DNA from: Nonlabens sp. Hel1_33_55
GTDB lineage: Bacteria; Bacteroidota; Bacteroidia; Flavobacteriales; Flavobacteriaceae
Length of the DNA: 64,000 nt
Reading direction: 5' to 3'
Assembly: GCF_900101765.1 (NCBI RefSeq)
Contig: NZ_LT627735.1
Location: 1,838,001-1,902,000, forward strand
The notes beneath the pieces are model-generated. The model had not been told where the DNA came from. It did no database searches and saw only the letters and a list, made by a program, of their open reading frames with translations. Shown here one piece after another: positions 35,837 to 44,299 of the stretch; the first letter of the stretch is position 1; each line of letters starts with the position of its first letter. The translations under genes were made by a program, and so were the position numbers.

Positions 35837-36361
35837 TTATCCGTTAAATACTTTATCTATTGAAACACCTCTTTGCTTTGCCACTGTCGCTGCATTACGC
35901 AACTGCAATAAGGCATCAAAGGTAGCTTTTACTACGTTGTGAGGATTGGATGAACCTTGATTCTTTGAAAGAACGTCATGTACACCTACCGCTTCCAGTA
36001 CGGCACGTATTGCACCACCTGCGATAACTCCTGTACCCGTTGCTGCTGGAAGCAATAAAACTCTAGCACCACCAAACTTACCCTTTTGTTCATGAGGTAT
36101 CGTTCCTTTTTGTAAAGGTATGCGAACAAGGTTTTTCTTAGCGTCTTCAACAGCCTTAGAAATGGCTTCAGAAACCTCTTTAGATTTCCCAAGACCATGA
36201 CCTACTACTCCGTTTTCATCTCCAACCACTACGATTGCAGAAAAACCAAAGGCGCGACCACCTTTTGTTACTTTAGTAACACGTTGAACACCAACAAGGC
36301 GATCCTTAAGATCTAATCCACCTGGTTTAACCGTTTCAATATTTTTATACTTCTGATACAT
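35837..36361 (-). CDS. rpsE: 30S ribosomal protein S5
   Basis: A 174-residue S5 with the double-stranded RNA-binding N-terminal domain (LKDRLVGVQRVTKVTKGGRAFGF) and C-terminal S5 fold (GKFGGARVLLLPAATGTGVIAGG). It acts in decoding fidelity. Confidence 0.98.
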   Translation of the reverse strand: MYQKYKNIETVKPGGLDLKDRLVGVQRVTKVTKGGRAFGFSAIVVVGDENGVVGHGLGKSKEVSEAISKAVEDAKKNLVRIPLQKGTIPHEQKGKFGGARVLLLPAATGTGVIAGGAIRAVLEAVGVHDVLSKNQGSSNPHNVVKATFDALLQLRNAATVAKQRGVSIDKVFNG

Positions 36362-36378
36362 TACGTAAATCTTTCTAA

Positions 36379-36726
36379 TTAAAATTTCAAACCGCCTTCA
36401 CGAGCTCCTTCAGCTAGAGATAGTACACGACCATGATAAAGATATCCACCTCTATCAAATGATACTGACTCTACACCTGCCGCTTTAGCCTTCTCAGCAA
36501 TTTTTACTCCAACTTCCTTTGCAGCATCCTTCTTAGGTGCAGCAGATTTCAACTCACGTGAACTTGCTGAAGCAATCGTTATTCCATCTACATCATTAAT
36601 TACCTGAGCATAAATTTCTTTATTACTACGATAAACTGATAGACGTGGACGGTTTGCAGTACCAGAAACTGTTTTTCTGATTCTACGACGGATCTTTTGT
36701 CTTCTAACTGACTTTGAAAATGCCAT
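36379..36726 (-). CDS. rplR: 50S ribosomal protein L18
   Basis: A 115-residue 5S rRNA-binding protein (RPRLSVYRSNKEIYAQVI; FDRGGYLYHGRVLSLAEGAREGGLKF). Between rpsE and rplF. Confidence 0.98.
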   Translation of the reverse strand: MAFSKSVRRQKIRRRIRKTVSGTANRPRLSVYRSNKEIYAQVINDVDGITIASASSRELKSAAPKKDAAKEVGVKIAEKAKAAGVESVSFDRGGYLYHGRVLSLAEGAREGGLKF

Positions 36727-36738
36727 AATACTATATTC

Positions 36739-37281
36739 TTATGCTGATTTACCAGCTTTTCTTCTAATTATTTCTCCTACGAACTTGATACCTTTTCCTT
36801 TGTACGGTTCAGGCTTTCTGAAAGCTCTAATTTTAGCAGCAACTTGACCAACTAATTGTTTATCAAATGAAGTCAACTTCACAACAGGATTCTTACCTTT
36901 TTCTGAAATTGTTTCAACCTTTACCTCAGGAGCAATATCAATAACGATATTATGTGAAAATCCTAACGCCAAGTCAAGTTTTTGACCTTGATTTGATGCT
37001 CTATAACCTACACCAACCAATTCTAACTGCTTTGTCCAACCTACTGATACACCTTCAATCATATTATTGACTAAAGATCTGTATAAACCATGCTTTGCTC
37101 TATGATCTTTAGAATCAGAAGGACGAGTTACAAAAACTTCGTTATCCTCAACTTTGATATCCACATCAGCAAATGGTTGCATTAGTTTACCTAATTTACC
37201 TTCTACATTGATAACACCGTCAGCAACGTTTACTTGAACTCCTGATGGTATTGCTACCGGATTATTTCCTATTCTAGACAT
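36739..37281 (-). CDS. rplF: 50S ribosomal protein L6
   Basis: A 180-residue protein near the factor-binding site (MSRIGNNPVAIPSGV; KPEPYKGKGIKFVGEIIRRKAGK). Two tandem L6 domains of normal length. Confidence 0.98.
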   Translation of the reverse strand: MSRIGNNPVAIPSGVQVNVADGVINVEGKLGKLMQPFADVDIKVEDNEVFVTRPSDSKDHRAKHGLYRSLVNNMIEGVSVGWTKQLELVGVGYRASNQGQKLDLALGFSHNIVIDIAPEVKVETISEKGKNPVVKLTSFDKQLVGQVAAKIRAFRKPEPYKGKGIKFVGEIIRRKAGKSA

Positions 37282-37290
37282 AACTCTTTT

Positions 37291-37689
37291 TTAATAAACG
37301 TAACAAAGAACCTCGCCACCAACGTTTTCAGATCTAGCTTGCTTATCAGTCATAACACCCTTAGATGTAGAAATGATAGCAATACCTAAACCATTCAAAA
37401 TTCTTGGAAGCTCAGTAGAACCTGCATATTTTCTAAGACCGGGCTTAGACAAACGCTGGATATCTTTTATTACGGACTCCTTTGTATCACGATCGTACTT
37501 TAGTGCAATTTTGATAATATCCTGAGTGGATTGCTCCATAAATTTATAGCTTAGGATATATCCTTGATCAAAGAGGATTTTAGTAATCTCTTTTTTCAAA
37601 TTAGATGCTGGTATCTCAACTACTCTATGGTTCGCACGCACAGCGTTACGAATTCTAGTTAAATAATCTGCTATTGGATCTGTATTCAT
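37291..37689 (-). CDS. rpsH: 30S ribosomal protein S8
   Basis: A 132-residue 16S-binding protein (MNTDPIADYLTRIRNA; LNGLGIAIISTSKGVMTDKQAR). In E. coli it is the spc-operon repressor; no repressor site was recognised here. Confidence 0.98.
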   Translation of the reverse strand: MNTDPIADYLTRIRNAVRANHRVVEIPASNLKKEITKILFDQGYILSYKFMEQSTQDIIKIALKYDRDTKESVIKDIQRLSKPGLRKYAGSTELPRILNGLGIAIISTSKGVMTDKQARSENVGGEVLCYVY

Positions 37690-37708
37690 AATCTTATCTT
37701 TAGACTAG

Positions 37709-37978
37709 TTACCAACTAGCTTTTTTAACACCAGGTATTAATCCCTTATTTGCCATTTCTCTAAACATTACTCGAGATAAACCAAATTGTCTCATGTAAC
37801 CCTTAGGGCGACCCGTTAACTTACATCTATTATGTAATCTTACCGGTGATGAATTTTTAGGCAATTTTTGAAGCTCTTCATAATCTCCAGCTTCTTTTAG
37901 AGCCTTACGCTTTTCAGCGTATTTCTCTACAAGTGCCTCTCTTTTGCGCTCACGCGCTTTCATTGATTCTTTTGCCAT
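37709..37978 (-). CDS. rpsN: 30S ribosomal protein S14 (zinc-free form)
   Basis: An 89-residue S14 of the long, C-minus type, with the C-terminal GRPKGYMRQFGLSRVMFRE and no CxxC pairs. Together with the zinc-free L36 it points to a translation apparatus with reduced zinc need at these positions. Confidence 0.97.
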   Translation of the reverse strand: MAKESMKARERKREALVEKYAEKRKALKEAGDYEELQKLPKNSSPVRLHNRCKLTGRPKGYMRQFGLSRVMFREMANKGLIPGVKKASW

Positions 37979-37980
37979 TC

Positions 37981-38532
37981 TTAGTTCTTTTTAAAAGGTA
38001 AACCTAACTCTGTAAGCAATGATTTAGCCTCTTTATCTGTTTCAGCACTAGTAACGAACGTAATGTCCATACCAGCAATCTTATTTACTTTATCAATATT
38101 GATTTCTGGAAAAATAATTTGTTCTGTAATCCCAAGATTATAATTTCCACGTCCATCAAAGCCAGTTGCCTTGATTCCTTGAAAATCTCTTACCCTTGGC
38201 AACGCAACGGTAATAAGACGATCCAAAAATTCATACATGCGTTCTCCTCTTAGAGTTACTTTAGCTCCAATAGGCATGCCCTTTCTTAATTTGAAAGAAG
38301 CAACATCTTTCTTAGATAAAGTAGCAACCGCTTTCTGGCCTGTAATCATTGTAAGTTCATCAACCGCATAGTCAATTAACTTTTTATCAGCTACAGCAGC
38401 ACCAACTCCTCTACTCAAAACAATCTTTTGAAGCTTAGGAATTTCCATAACATTGGAATAACCAAACTCATCTTTAAGTGAAGCAGCAATGCGCTCTTTA
38501 TATTCTTCCTTAAGTCTTGGAACGTATGACAT
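37981..38532 (-). CDS. rplE: 50S ribosomal protein L5
   Basis: A 183-residue 5S rRNA-binding protein (VPRLKEEYKERI; GRGNYNLGITEQIIFPEI). It contacts the P-site tRNA and S13. Confidence 0.98.
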   Translation of the reverse strand: MSYVPRLKEEYKERIAASLKDEFGYSNVMEIPKLQKIVLSRGVGAAVADKKLIDYAVDELTMITGQKAVATLSKKDVASFKLRKGMPIGAKVTLRGERMYEFLDRLITVALPRVRDFQGIKATGFDGRGNYNLGITEQIIFPEINIDKVNKIAGMDITFVTSAETDKEAKSLLTELGLPFKKN

Positions 38533-38534
38533 GA

Positions 38535-38846
38535 CTATATATCTTCTTTAGTTGTACGTGCAATACGTACCTTTTTACCATTCTCAATTTTGTAACCTAC
38601 GCGAGTAGACTTACCATTACCATCAATAAGAGAAAGATTAGAAACCTGTATAGCAGCTTCTTTTTCTTTAATACCTCCCTGTGGGTTAGTTGCACTAGGC
38701 TTCTCATGTTTAGAAACCATATTTACACCTTCCACGATGGCTTTATTTTTATCCAAAATTACTTTAGTAACCTTGCCTTCTGAACCTTTGTGCTCACCAG
38801 CAATTACTCTTACAGTATCTCCAGATTTTATTTTCAATTTTCCCAT
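38535..38846 (-). CDS. rplX: 50S ribosomal protein L24
   Basis: A 103-residue assembly initiator with a KOW motif (IKSGDTVRVIAGEHKGSEGKVTKV). 2 nt upstream of rplE. Confidence 0.98.
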   Translation of the reverse strand: MGKLKIKSGDTVRVIAGEHKGSEGKVTKVILDKNKAIVEGVNMVSKHEKPSATNPQGGIKEKEAAIQVSNLSLIDGNGKSTRVGYKIENGKKVRIARTTKEDI

Positions 38847-38853
38847 AACTTAA

Positions 38854-39222
38854 TTATAATACTTCAGGAGCAAGTGAAACAATCTTCATGAACTGTCTAT
38901 CACGTAATTCTCTTGCCACTGGTCCAAATACACGCGTGCCGCGCATTTCTGAGTTAGGATTTAAAAGAACACATGCGTTATCGTCAAATCTAATATAAGA
39001 CCCGTCTGGACGACGAACCTCTTTCTTAGTACGAACAACAACTGCTGTTGATACAGCTCCTTTTTTGATATTTCCATTAGGAGTAGCTTCTTTAACAGAA
39101 ACAACTATCTTATCTCCTACTGATGCATAACGTCTTTTAGTTCCACCTAATACACGAATACATAGAACCTCTTTAGCTCCAGTATTGTCTGCGACCTTTA
39201 ATCTTGATTCCTGTTGTAACAT
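38854..39222 (-). CDS. rplN: 50S ribosomal protein L14
   Basis: A 122-residue inter-subunit protein (MLQQESRLKVADNTGAKEV; GTRVFGPVARELRDR). Its start overlaps the rpsQ stop by 1 nt. Confidence 0.98.
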   Translation of the reverse strand: MLQQESRLKVADNTGAKEVLCIRVLGGTKRRYASVGDKIVVSVKEATPNGNIKKGAVSTAVVVRTKKEVRRPDGSYIRFDDNACVLLNPNSEMRGTRVFGPVARELRDRQFMKIVSLAPEVL

Positions 39223-39479
39223 TATTTAGCTCTTTCTAAAATTTCGACAAGTCTCCAAGTCTTTGTTTTACTAAGTGGACGAGTTTCCATGATACGAACC
39301 GTATCACCTTCATTACACTCATTCTTTTCATCATGAGCTACGTACTTCTTAGTATTCAATACGAATTTACCGTACATAGGGTGCTTCTGTCTTTTTACTT
39401 CAGCAACAACTATGGACTTATCCATTTTACTGCTACGGACAACACCGATACGCTCTTTTCTTAAGTTTCTTTCTTCCAT
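39222..39479 (-). CDS. rpsQ: 30S ribosomal protein S17
   Basis: An 85-residue OB-fold 16S-binding protein (RKERIGVVRSSKMDKSIVV; IMETRPLSKTKTWRLVEI). Confidence 0.98.
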   Translation of the reverse strand: MEERNLRKERIGVVRSSKMDKSIVVAEVKRQKHPMYGKFVLNTKKYVAHDEKNECNEGDTVRIMETRPLSKTKTWRLVEILERAK

Positions 39480-39490
39480 TGCAATTCGTA

Positions 39491-39673
39491 TTATGAATTA
39501 TTAAGTGCTGTTTTAAGTCTTGCAATCGTTTTGCGCATTTTTGTAATCTGCGATGGATTTTCCAATGGAGATACAATATGTGTACGCTTCAAATCAGCAT
39601 ATGCTTTTTGCGACTCTGCGAGTCTATCTTTCAATTCTTCTTGAGAATATCCTTTAACTTCTGATTGTTTCAT
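39491..39673 (-). CDS. rpmC: 50S ribosomal protein L29
   Basis: A 60-residue helical hairpin protein at the exit tunnel (LKDRLAESQKAYADLK; ENPSQITKMRKTIARLKT). Confidence 0.97.
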   Translation of the reverse strand: MKQSEVKGYSQEELKDRLAESQKAYADLKRTHIVSPLENPSQITKMRKTIARLKTALNNS

Positions 39674-39681
39674 GCTATGCC

Positions 39682-40101
39682 TTATTCTTGATAATCGCGA
39701 GCGACTATAAACTTAGTTTTCACTGGTAATTTCTGAGCGGCTAATCGTAAAGCCTCCTGAGCAGTTGCCAATGGTACACCAGATACTTCGAACAATATTC
39801 TTCCTGGTTTAACGACAGCAGCCCAATATTCAACAGCACCTTTACCTTTACCCATACGAACCTCAAGAGGCTTTTTAGTAATAGGCTTATCTGGAAATAT
39901 CTTTATCCATAAAGAACCTTCACGTTTCATAAATCTAGTTGCAGCGATACGAGCAGCTTCTATTTGACGTGAATTTATAAATTCTGAGTCCAGAGACTTG
40001 ATACCAAATGTACCATAAGCTAGCTGGTTACCTCTACCAGAATCTCCTTTCATGCGGCCTTTCTGCTGCTTTCTAAATTTTGTTTTTCTAGGTTGTAACA
40101 T
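39682..40101 (-). CDS. rplP: 50S ribosomal protein L16
   Basis: A 139-residue protein next to the A site (MLQPRKTKFRKQQKGRMKG; GKGKGAVEYWAAVVKPGRILFE). Confidence 0.98.
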   Translation of the reverse strand: MLQPRKTKFRKQQKGRMKGDSGRGNQLAYGTFGIKSLDSEFINSRQIEAARIAATRFMKREGSLWIKIFPDKPITKKPLEVRMGKGKGAVEYWAAVVKPGRILFEVSGVPLATAQEALRLAAQKLPVKTKFIVARDYQE

Positions 40102-40112
40102 TTCTAGCTATA

Positions 40113-40829
40113 TTATTTTCTACGACGACGACTGTTTCCACGATCGGCACCACCTGATTTACCTTGTTTCTTTGAAAGACCTGCTAATGGAGAAAGCTCA
40201 CGCTTACCATAAACTTCACCTTTCATAATCCATACTTTCACACCAATTCTACCATAAGTAGTATGAGCCTCAACTAATGCATAGTCGATATCTGCTCTAA
40301 AAGTGGAAAGCGGTATACGTCCATCTTTATAGGATTCACTACGTGCCATTTCAGCACCATTCAATCTACCAGAGATTTGAATCTTAATACCTTCAGCGTT
40401 CATTCTCATTGCAGCTGCAATTGCCATCTTGATAGCACGCCTATAAGAAATACGATTCTCTATCTGACGAGCAACGCTAGCGCCTACTAAATGAGCGTCC
40501 AACTCTGGACGTTTGATCTCATGGATGTTGATTTGAACATCTTTTCCAGATATCTTCTTCAATTCCTCTTTCAAACGATCAACTTCCTGACCACCTTTAC
40601 CGATGATAATACCAGGACGTGCAGTCATTATAGTTATAGTAACCAGCTTAAGAGTACGCTCAATAATAATTCTTGAAACGCTAGCCTTAGCTAAACGAGC
40701 ATGGATATACTTTCTAAGCTTATCATCTTCTGCAAGCTTATCTCCATAATCGTTACCTCCATACCAGTTAGATTCCCACCCACGGATGATTCCTAATCTG
40801 TTACCTATTGGATTTGTTTTCTGTCCCAT
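40113..40829 (-). CDS. rpsC: 30S ribosomal protein S3
   Basis: A 238-residue protein with a KH domain (RPGIIIGKGGQEVDRLKEE) at the mRNA entry site and the conserved C-terminal domain (GRLNGAEMARSE; TTYGRIGVKVWIMKGEV). Confidence 0.98.
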   Translation of the reverse strand: MGQKTNPIGNRLGIIRGWESNWYGGNDYGDKLAEDDKLRKYIHARLAKASVSRIIIERTLKLVTITIMTARPGIIIGKGGQEVDRLKEELKKISGKDVQINIHEIKRPELDAHLVGASVARQIENRISYRRAIKMAIAAAMRMNAEGIKIQISGRLNGAEMARSESYKDGRIPLSTFRADIDYALVEAHTTYGRIGVKVWIMKGEVYGKRELSPLAGLSKKQGKSGGADRGNSRRRRK

Positions 40830-40834
40830 ATTTA

Positions 40835-41242
40835 CTAGTTCTTCTCAGTATTGGATTCACCCAACACAAGAGTGACATGGTTAGATCTTTTTCTTATTCT
40901 GTGAGCACGACCTTGAGGAGCTGGTCTTAATCTCTTAAGCATTGTCCCACCATCGACTCTTATTTCTTTGATAAACAAACCTGCGTCTGCAACATCACCT
41001 TCTTCATTCTTTGCTTGCCAGTTAGAAATCGCAGATAATACTAGCTTATCTAAGCGTCTCGCTGCTTCCTTAGAAGAAAACTTAAGGATATTTAAAGCAT
41101 CCTCTACTTTCTTCCCGCGAATAATATCAGCAACCAATCTCATTTTGCGAGGAGAGGTTGGGCAATTATTCAATTTTGCAAAAGCTATACTCTTCTTTTC
41201 TTCCTTTAACCTTTCGGCCATTTGTCTTTTACGAACTCCCAT
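40835..41242 (-). CDS. rplV: 50S ribosomal protein L22
   Basis: A 135-residue exit-tunnel protein (NCPTSPRKMRLVADIIRGK; RAHRIRKRSNHVTLVLGE). It has an N-terminal extension of about 20 basic residues before the usual start; a second in-frame Met eight codons in could be the real start. Confidence 0.96.
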   Translation of the reverse strand: MGVRKRQMAERLKEEKKSIAFAKLNNCPTSPRKMRLVADIIRGKKVEDALNILKFSSKEAARRLDKLVLSAISNWQAKNEEGDVADAGLFIKEIRVDGGTMLKRLRPAPQGRAHRIRKRSNHVTLVLGESNTEKN

Positions 41243-41250
41243 AGCTTAAG

Positions 41251-41529
41251 TTATTTTTTTCCCTTATTCTTAGCAGCCGCGTGTCCACGATAAGAGCGAG
41301 TAGGAGAAAATTCTCCCAACTTGTGTCCTACCATATTTTCTGTTACATAAACGGGAACAAATTGTCTTCCGTTATGAACTGCTATAGTTTGTCCAACAAA
41401 GTCTGGCGTGATCATAGATGCACGAGACCATGTCTTTATTACTGTTTTCTTTCCAGACTCAACATTTTGAGCCACCTTAGATTCCAACTTATGAAATACA
41501 TAAGGTCCTTTTTTTAATGAACGAGCCAT
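41251..41529 (-). CDS. rpsS: 30S ribosomal protein S19
   Basis: A 92-residue head protein (MARSLKKGPYVFHKLESK; GHKLGEFSPTRSYRGH). Confidence 0.98.
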   Translation of the reverse strand: MARSLKKGPYVFHKLESKVAQNVESGKKTVIKTWSRASMITPDFVGQTIAVHNGRQFVPVYVTENMVGHKLGEFSPTRSYRGHAAAKNKGKK

Positions 41530-41532
41530 AAT

Positions 41533-42357
41533 TTATTTCTTTCTACGTTCTAAAATATATTGAGTACTAGCCTTGTTCAAGTCACGTGTACGATAACCTT
41601 TAGCAGGAACACCATTACGAGATCTTGGGTGACCTCCAGAGGCACGACCTTCACCACCACCCATAGGGTGATCGACTGGGTTCATCGCAACTGGTCTTGT
41701 TCTAGGTCTTCTTCCTAACCATCTACTTCTACCAGCTTTACCACCTACTACTAGTTGATGATCACTGTTTGAAATAGCACCTATAGTCGCTAGACACTCT
41801 TGAAGTATTAATCTAATTTCTCCAGAAGGCATTTTCACCGTAGCGTATTTACCATCTCTTGCCATAAGTTGAGCAAATGATCCAGCACTACGAGCGATAA
41901 CCGCTCCTTGTCCAGGTCTCAATTCAATACAGCTAACAATTGACCCCAAAGGTATATTCGCAAGCTTCATTGCGTTTCCAACTTCTGGTGCAACACTATC
42001 TCCAGAAACAATATTCTGTCCTACTTGCAAACCGTTTTGTGCAATCACATAACGCTTTTCACCATCCTGATAATTAACTAACGCGATAAACGCAGTTCTA
42101 TTAGGATCATATTCAATAGTAGCTACAGTAGCAGGTACACCATGACGATTTCTTTTGAAATCAATGATACGGTAGCGACGCTTATGTCCACCACCTAAGT
42201 AACGCATGGTCATACGACCTTTTGCATTACGTCCACCAGAGCGTTTGTTCGGAGCGAGAAGACTCTTCTCCGGCTTATCAGTCGTGATGGCGTCATAGCC
42301 ATTCACAACTCTAAATCGCTGCCCTGGAGTTACAGGTTTTAATTTTCTTACTGACAT
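41533..42357 (-). CDS. rplB: 50S ribosomal protein L2
   Basis: A 274-residue protein near the peptidyl-transferase centre. It shows the N-terminal OB-like domain, the SH3-like domain, and the conserved NPVDHPMGGGEGRASGGHP with the functional His region. Confidence 0.98.
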   Translation of the reverse strand: MSVRKLKPVTPGQRFRVVNGYDAITTDKPEKSLLAPNKRSGGRNAKGRMTMRYLGGGHKRRYRIIDFKRNRHGVPATVATIEYDPNRTAFIALVNYQDGEKRYVIAQNGLQVGQNIVSGDSVAPEVGNAMKLANIPLGSIVSCIELRPGQGAVIARSAGSFAQLMARDGKYATVKMPSGEIRLILQECLATIGAISNSDHQLVVGGKAGRSRWLGRRPRTRPVAMNPVDHPMGGGEGRASGGHPRSRNGVPAKGYRTRDLNKASTQYILERRKK

Positions 42358-42370
42358 TACAGTATTTTAT

Positions 42371-42661
42371 TTATAGATTACTATAAAGATCGATGGTATC
42401 ACCATCCTTGAGTTGTACAAAAGCTTTCTTAACTGCTGATGTTTTACCAACCTGCGTCCCTGTTTTAGTATGTTTAGTCTTGCGAGCTATTCTAGTGTTC
42501 ATAGTTCTTACTTTAAGAACGGTTACACCATACACCTCTTCAACTTCTTTCTTAATTTGAACTTTATTAGCCTTGGGAGACACCTCAAAACCATATCGAT
42601 TCAATAGCTCACTATCGCTAGTTGCTTTTTCCGTAATTATGGGTTTTATTAAAATGCTCAT
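42371..42661 (-). CDS. rplW: 50S ribosomal protein L23
   Basis: A 96-residue protein at the tunnel exit that docks trigger factor and SRP (LIKPIITEKATSDSELLNRY). Confidence 0.98.
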   Translation of the reverse strand: MSILIKPIITEKATSDSELLNRYGFEVSPKANKVQIKKEVEEVYGVTVLKVRTMNTRIARKTKHTKTGTQVGKTSAVKKAFVQLKDGDTIDLYSNL

Positions 42662-42664
42662 GGC

Positions 42665-43294
42665 TTATTTACTTAAGTTTTCCTGAATTCCGTCTAGAGA
42701 ACCTTCCAAGACAACCAAATTGTTGGCGTTCATTATCTTGTAAGTGCTTAATTCTGAGTGAGTTATAACTTCAACACCCTTCAAATTTCGCGAAGACAAA
42801 TATACATTATTATTTGATTCACCCAACACAAACAATGATTTTTTATCAGAAAGACCTAAACCATTCAAAACATTCTTAAAATCACTAGTTTTAGGAGCAT
42901 CAAATGTAAAGTTCTCAACTACCTGAAGATTACCTTCTGAAGCCTTCAAACTCAAAGCACTTTTACGTGCTAAACGCTTTTGACCTTTATTCAATTTGAA
43001 AGAATAATCTCTTGGTACTGGACCAAAAATTCTACCACCACCTCTAAATATTGGTGACTTAATAGATCCTGCACGTGCTGTACCTGTTCCCTTTTGTTTT
43101 TTGATCTTACGAGTACTACCTACAATCTCAGCTCTTTGCTTAGCCTTGTGAGTACCCTGACGTTGATTTGCCTGATATTGCTTTACATCTAAATAGATAG
43201 CGTGATCATTAGGCTCAATTCCGAACACATCATCTGATAAGTCTATCTGACGACCTGTTTCTTTTCCTTTAATGTCTATAACTGCTACCTTCAT
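42665..43294 (-). CDS. rplD: 50S ribosomal protein L4
   Basis: A 209-residue protein lining the exit tunnel (RQGTHKAKQRAEIVGSTRK; RAGSIKSPIFRGGGRIFGP). In E. coli L4 represses the S10 operon. Its start overlaps the rplC stop by 1 nt. Confidence 0.98.
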   Translation of the reverse strand: MKVAVIDIKGKETGRQIDLSDDVFGIEPNDHAIYLDVKQYQANQRQGTHKAKQRAEIVGSTRKIKKQKGTGTARAGSIKSPIFRGGGRIFGPVPRDYSFKLNKGQKRLARKSALSLKASEGNLQVVENFTFDAPKTSDFKNVLNGLGLSDKKSLFVLGESNNNVYLSSRNLKGVEVITHSELSTYKIMNANNLVVLEGSLDGIQENLSK

Positions 43295-43911
43295 TATTTC
43301 TGTACAATTACATAAGAATTCTTGTGACCTGGAATAGCACCCTTAACTACAAGGATGTTTTGTTCTGGAACCACTTTAAGAACTCTTAAATTTTCAACTT
43401 TTACCTTTTCATTACCCATCTGACCGGCCATGCGCATTCCTTTAAATACACGAGCTGGATAAGATGCAGCACCGATGGAACCAGGAGCTCTCAATCTGTT
43501 ATGCTGACCGTGAGTCGCTTGACCTACACCGGCAAAACCATGACGTTTTACAACACCTTGGAATCCTTTTCCTTTTGATGTACCGCTTACATCAACAAAT
43601 TCACCTTCAGTAAACATGTCGACACCTACAGTATCACCTAATTTGTACTCCTTATCAAAACTTTTGAATTCAGCAACTTTTCTTTTGACAGCAGTACCAG
43701 CTTTCTTGAAGTGCCCTTGAGCAGCTTTAGAAGCATTTTTGTCTGATTTGTCATCGAAACCTAATTGCAAAGCGGCATAGCCGTCTGTCTCTTCAGTTCT
43801 GACTTGGGTAACTATACAAGGGCCAGCTTGGATAACGGTACATGGCATATTTTTACCATTTTCGTCATAGATGCTGGTCATCCCTATTTTTTTTCCTATT
43901 AACCCAGACAT
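43294..43911 (-). CDS. rplC: 50S ribosomal protein L3
   Basis: A 205-residue assembly initiator (LIGKKIGMTSIYDENGK; GKGFQGVVKRHGFAGVGQATHG, with the glutamine that PrmB methylates in E. coli at the GQATHG position). It follows rpsJ after a 72-bp gap containing a palindrome copy. Confidence 0.98.
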   Translation of the reverse strand: MSGLIGKKIGMTSIYDENGKNMPCTVIQAGPCIVTQVRTEETDGYAALQLGFDDKSDKNASKAAQGHFKKAGTAVKRKVAEFKSFDKEYKLGDTVGVDMFTEGEFVDVSGTSKGKGFQGVVKRHGFAGVGQATHGQHNRLRAPGSIGAASYPARVFKGMRMAGQMGNEKVKVENLRVLKVVPEQNILVVKGAIPGHKNSYVIVQK

Positions 43912-43949
43912 AATTATTAATTAATTGTTATTGATTTTTTGTTGTGTTC

Positions 43950-43965
43950 CGCTTTCGCGAAAGCG
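43950..43965. repeat. Palindrome copy 9 (between rpsJ and rplC)
   Basis: A perfect CGCTTTCGCGAAAGCG. It is the only perfect copy in the 17-kb ribosomal supercluster and sits in one of its few non-coding gaps. Confidence 0.97.
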
Positions 43966-43983
43966 AGATAACCTAAAAGTTTA

Positions 43984-44289
43984 TCACACTTTAATTTCAA
44001 CTTCAACTCCACTAGGAAGTTCAAGTTTCATAAGTGCATCAATCGTTTTAGATGAAGAACTATAGATATCCAACAGTCTTTTGTAGGAACTAAGTTCAAA
44101 CTGCTCACGAGACTTTTTGTTAACGTGAGGAGATCTCAATACGGTAAATATTTTTTTGTGTGTTGGTAATGGAATAGGGCCAGTAACCACTGCTCCAGTA
44201 CTTTTCACGGTCTTTACAATTTTTTCAGCAGATTTATCTACCAGCATGTAATCGTAAGACTTTAACTTGATTCTGATTTTTTGACTCAT
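43984..44289 (-). CDS. rpsJ: 30S ribosomal protein S10
   Basis: A 101-residue protein (IRIKLKSYDYMLVDKSAEKI; GPIPLPTHKKIFTVLRSPHVNK). It also acts as NusE in antitermination complexes. It follows fusA directly (10 nt); tuf, often found here, is missing. Confidence 0.98.
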   Translation of the reverse strand: MSQKIRIKLKSYDYMLVDKSAEKIVKTVKSTGAVVTGPIPLPTHKKIFTVLRSPHVNKKSREQFELSSYKRLLDIYSSSSKTIDALMKLELPSGVEVEIKV

Positions 44290-44299
44290 CTCTTGAAAA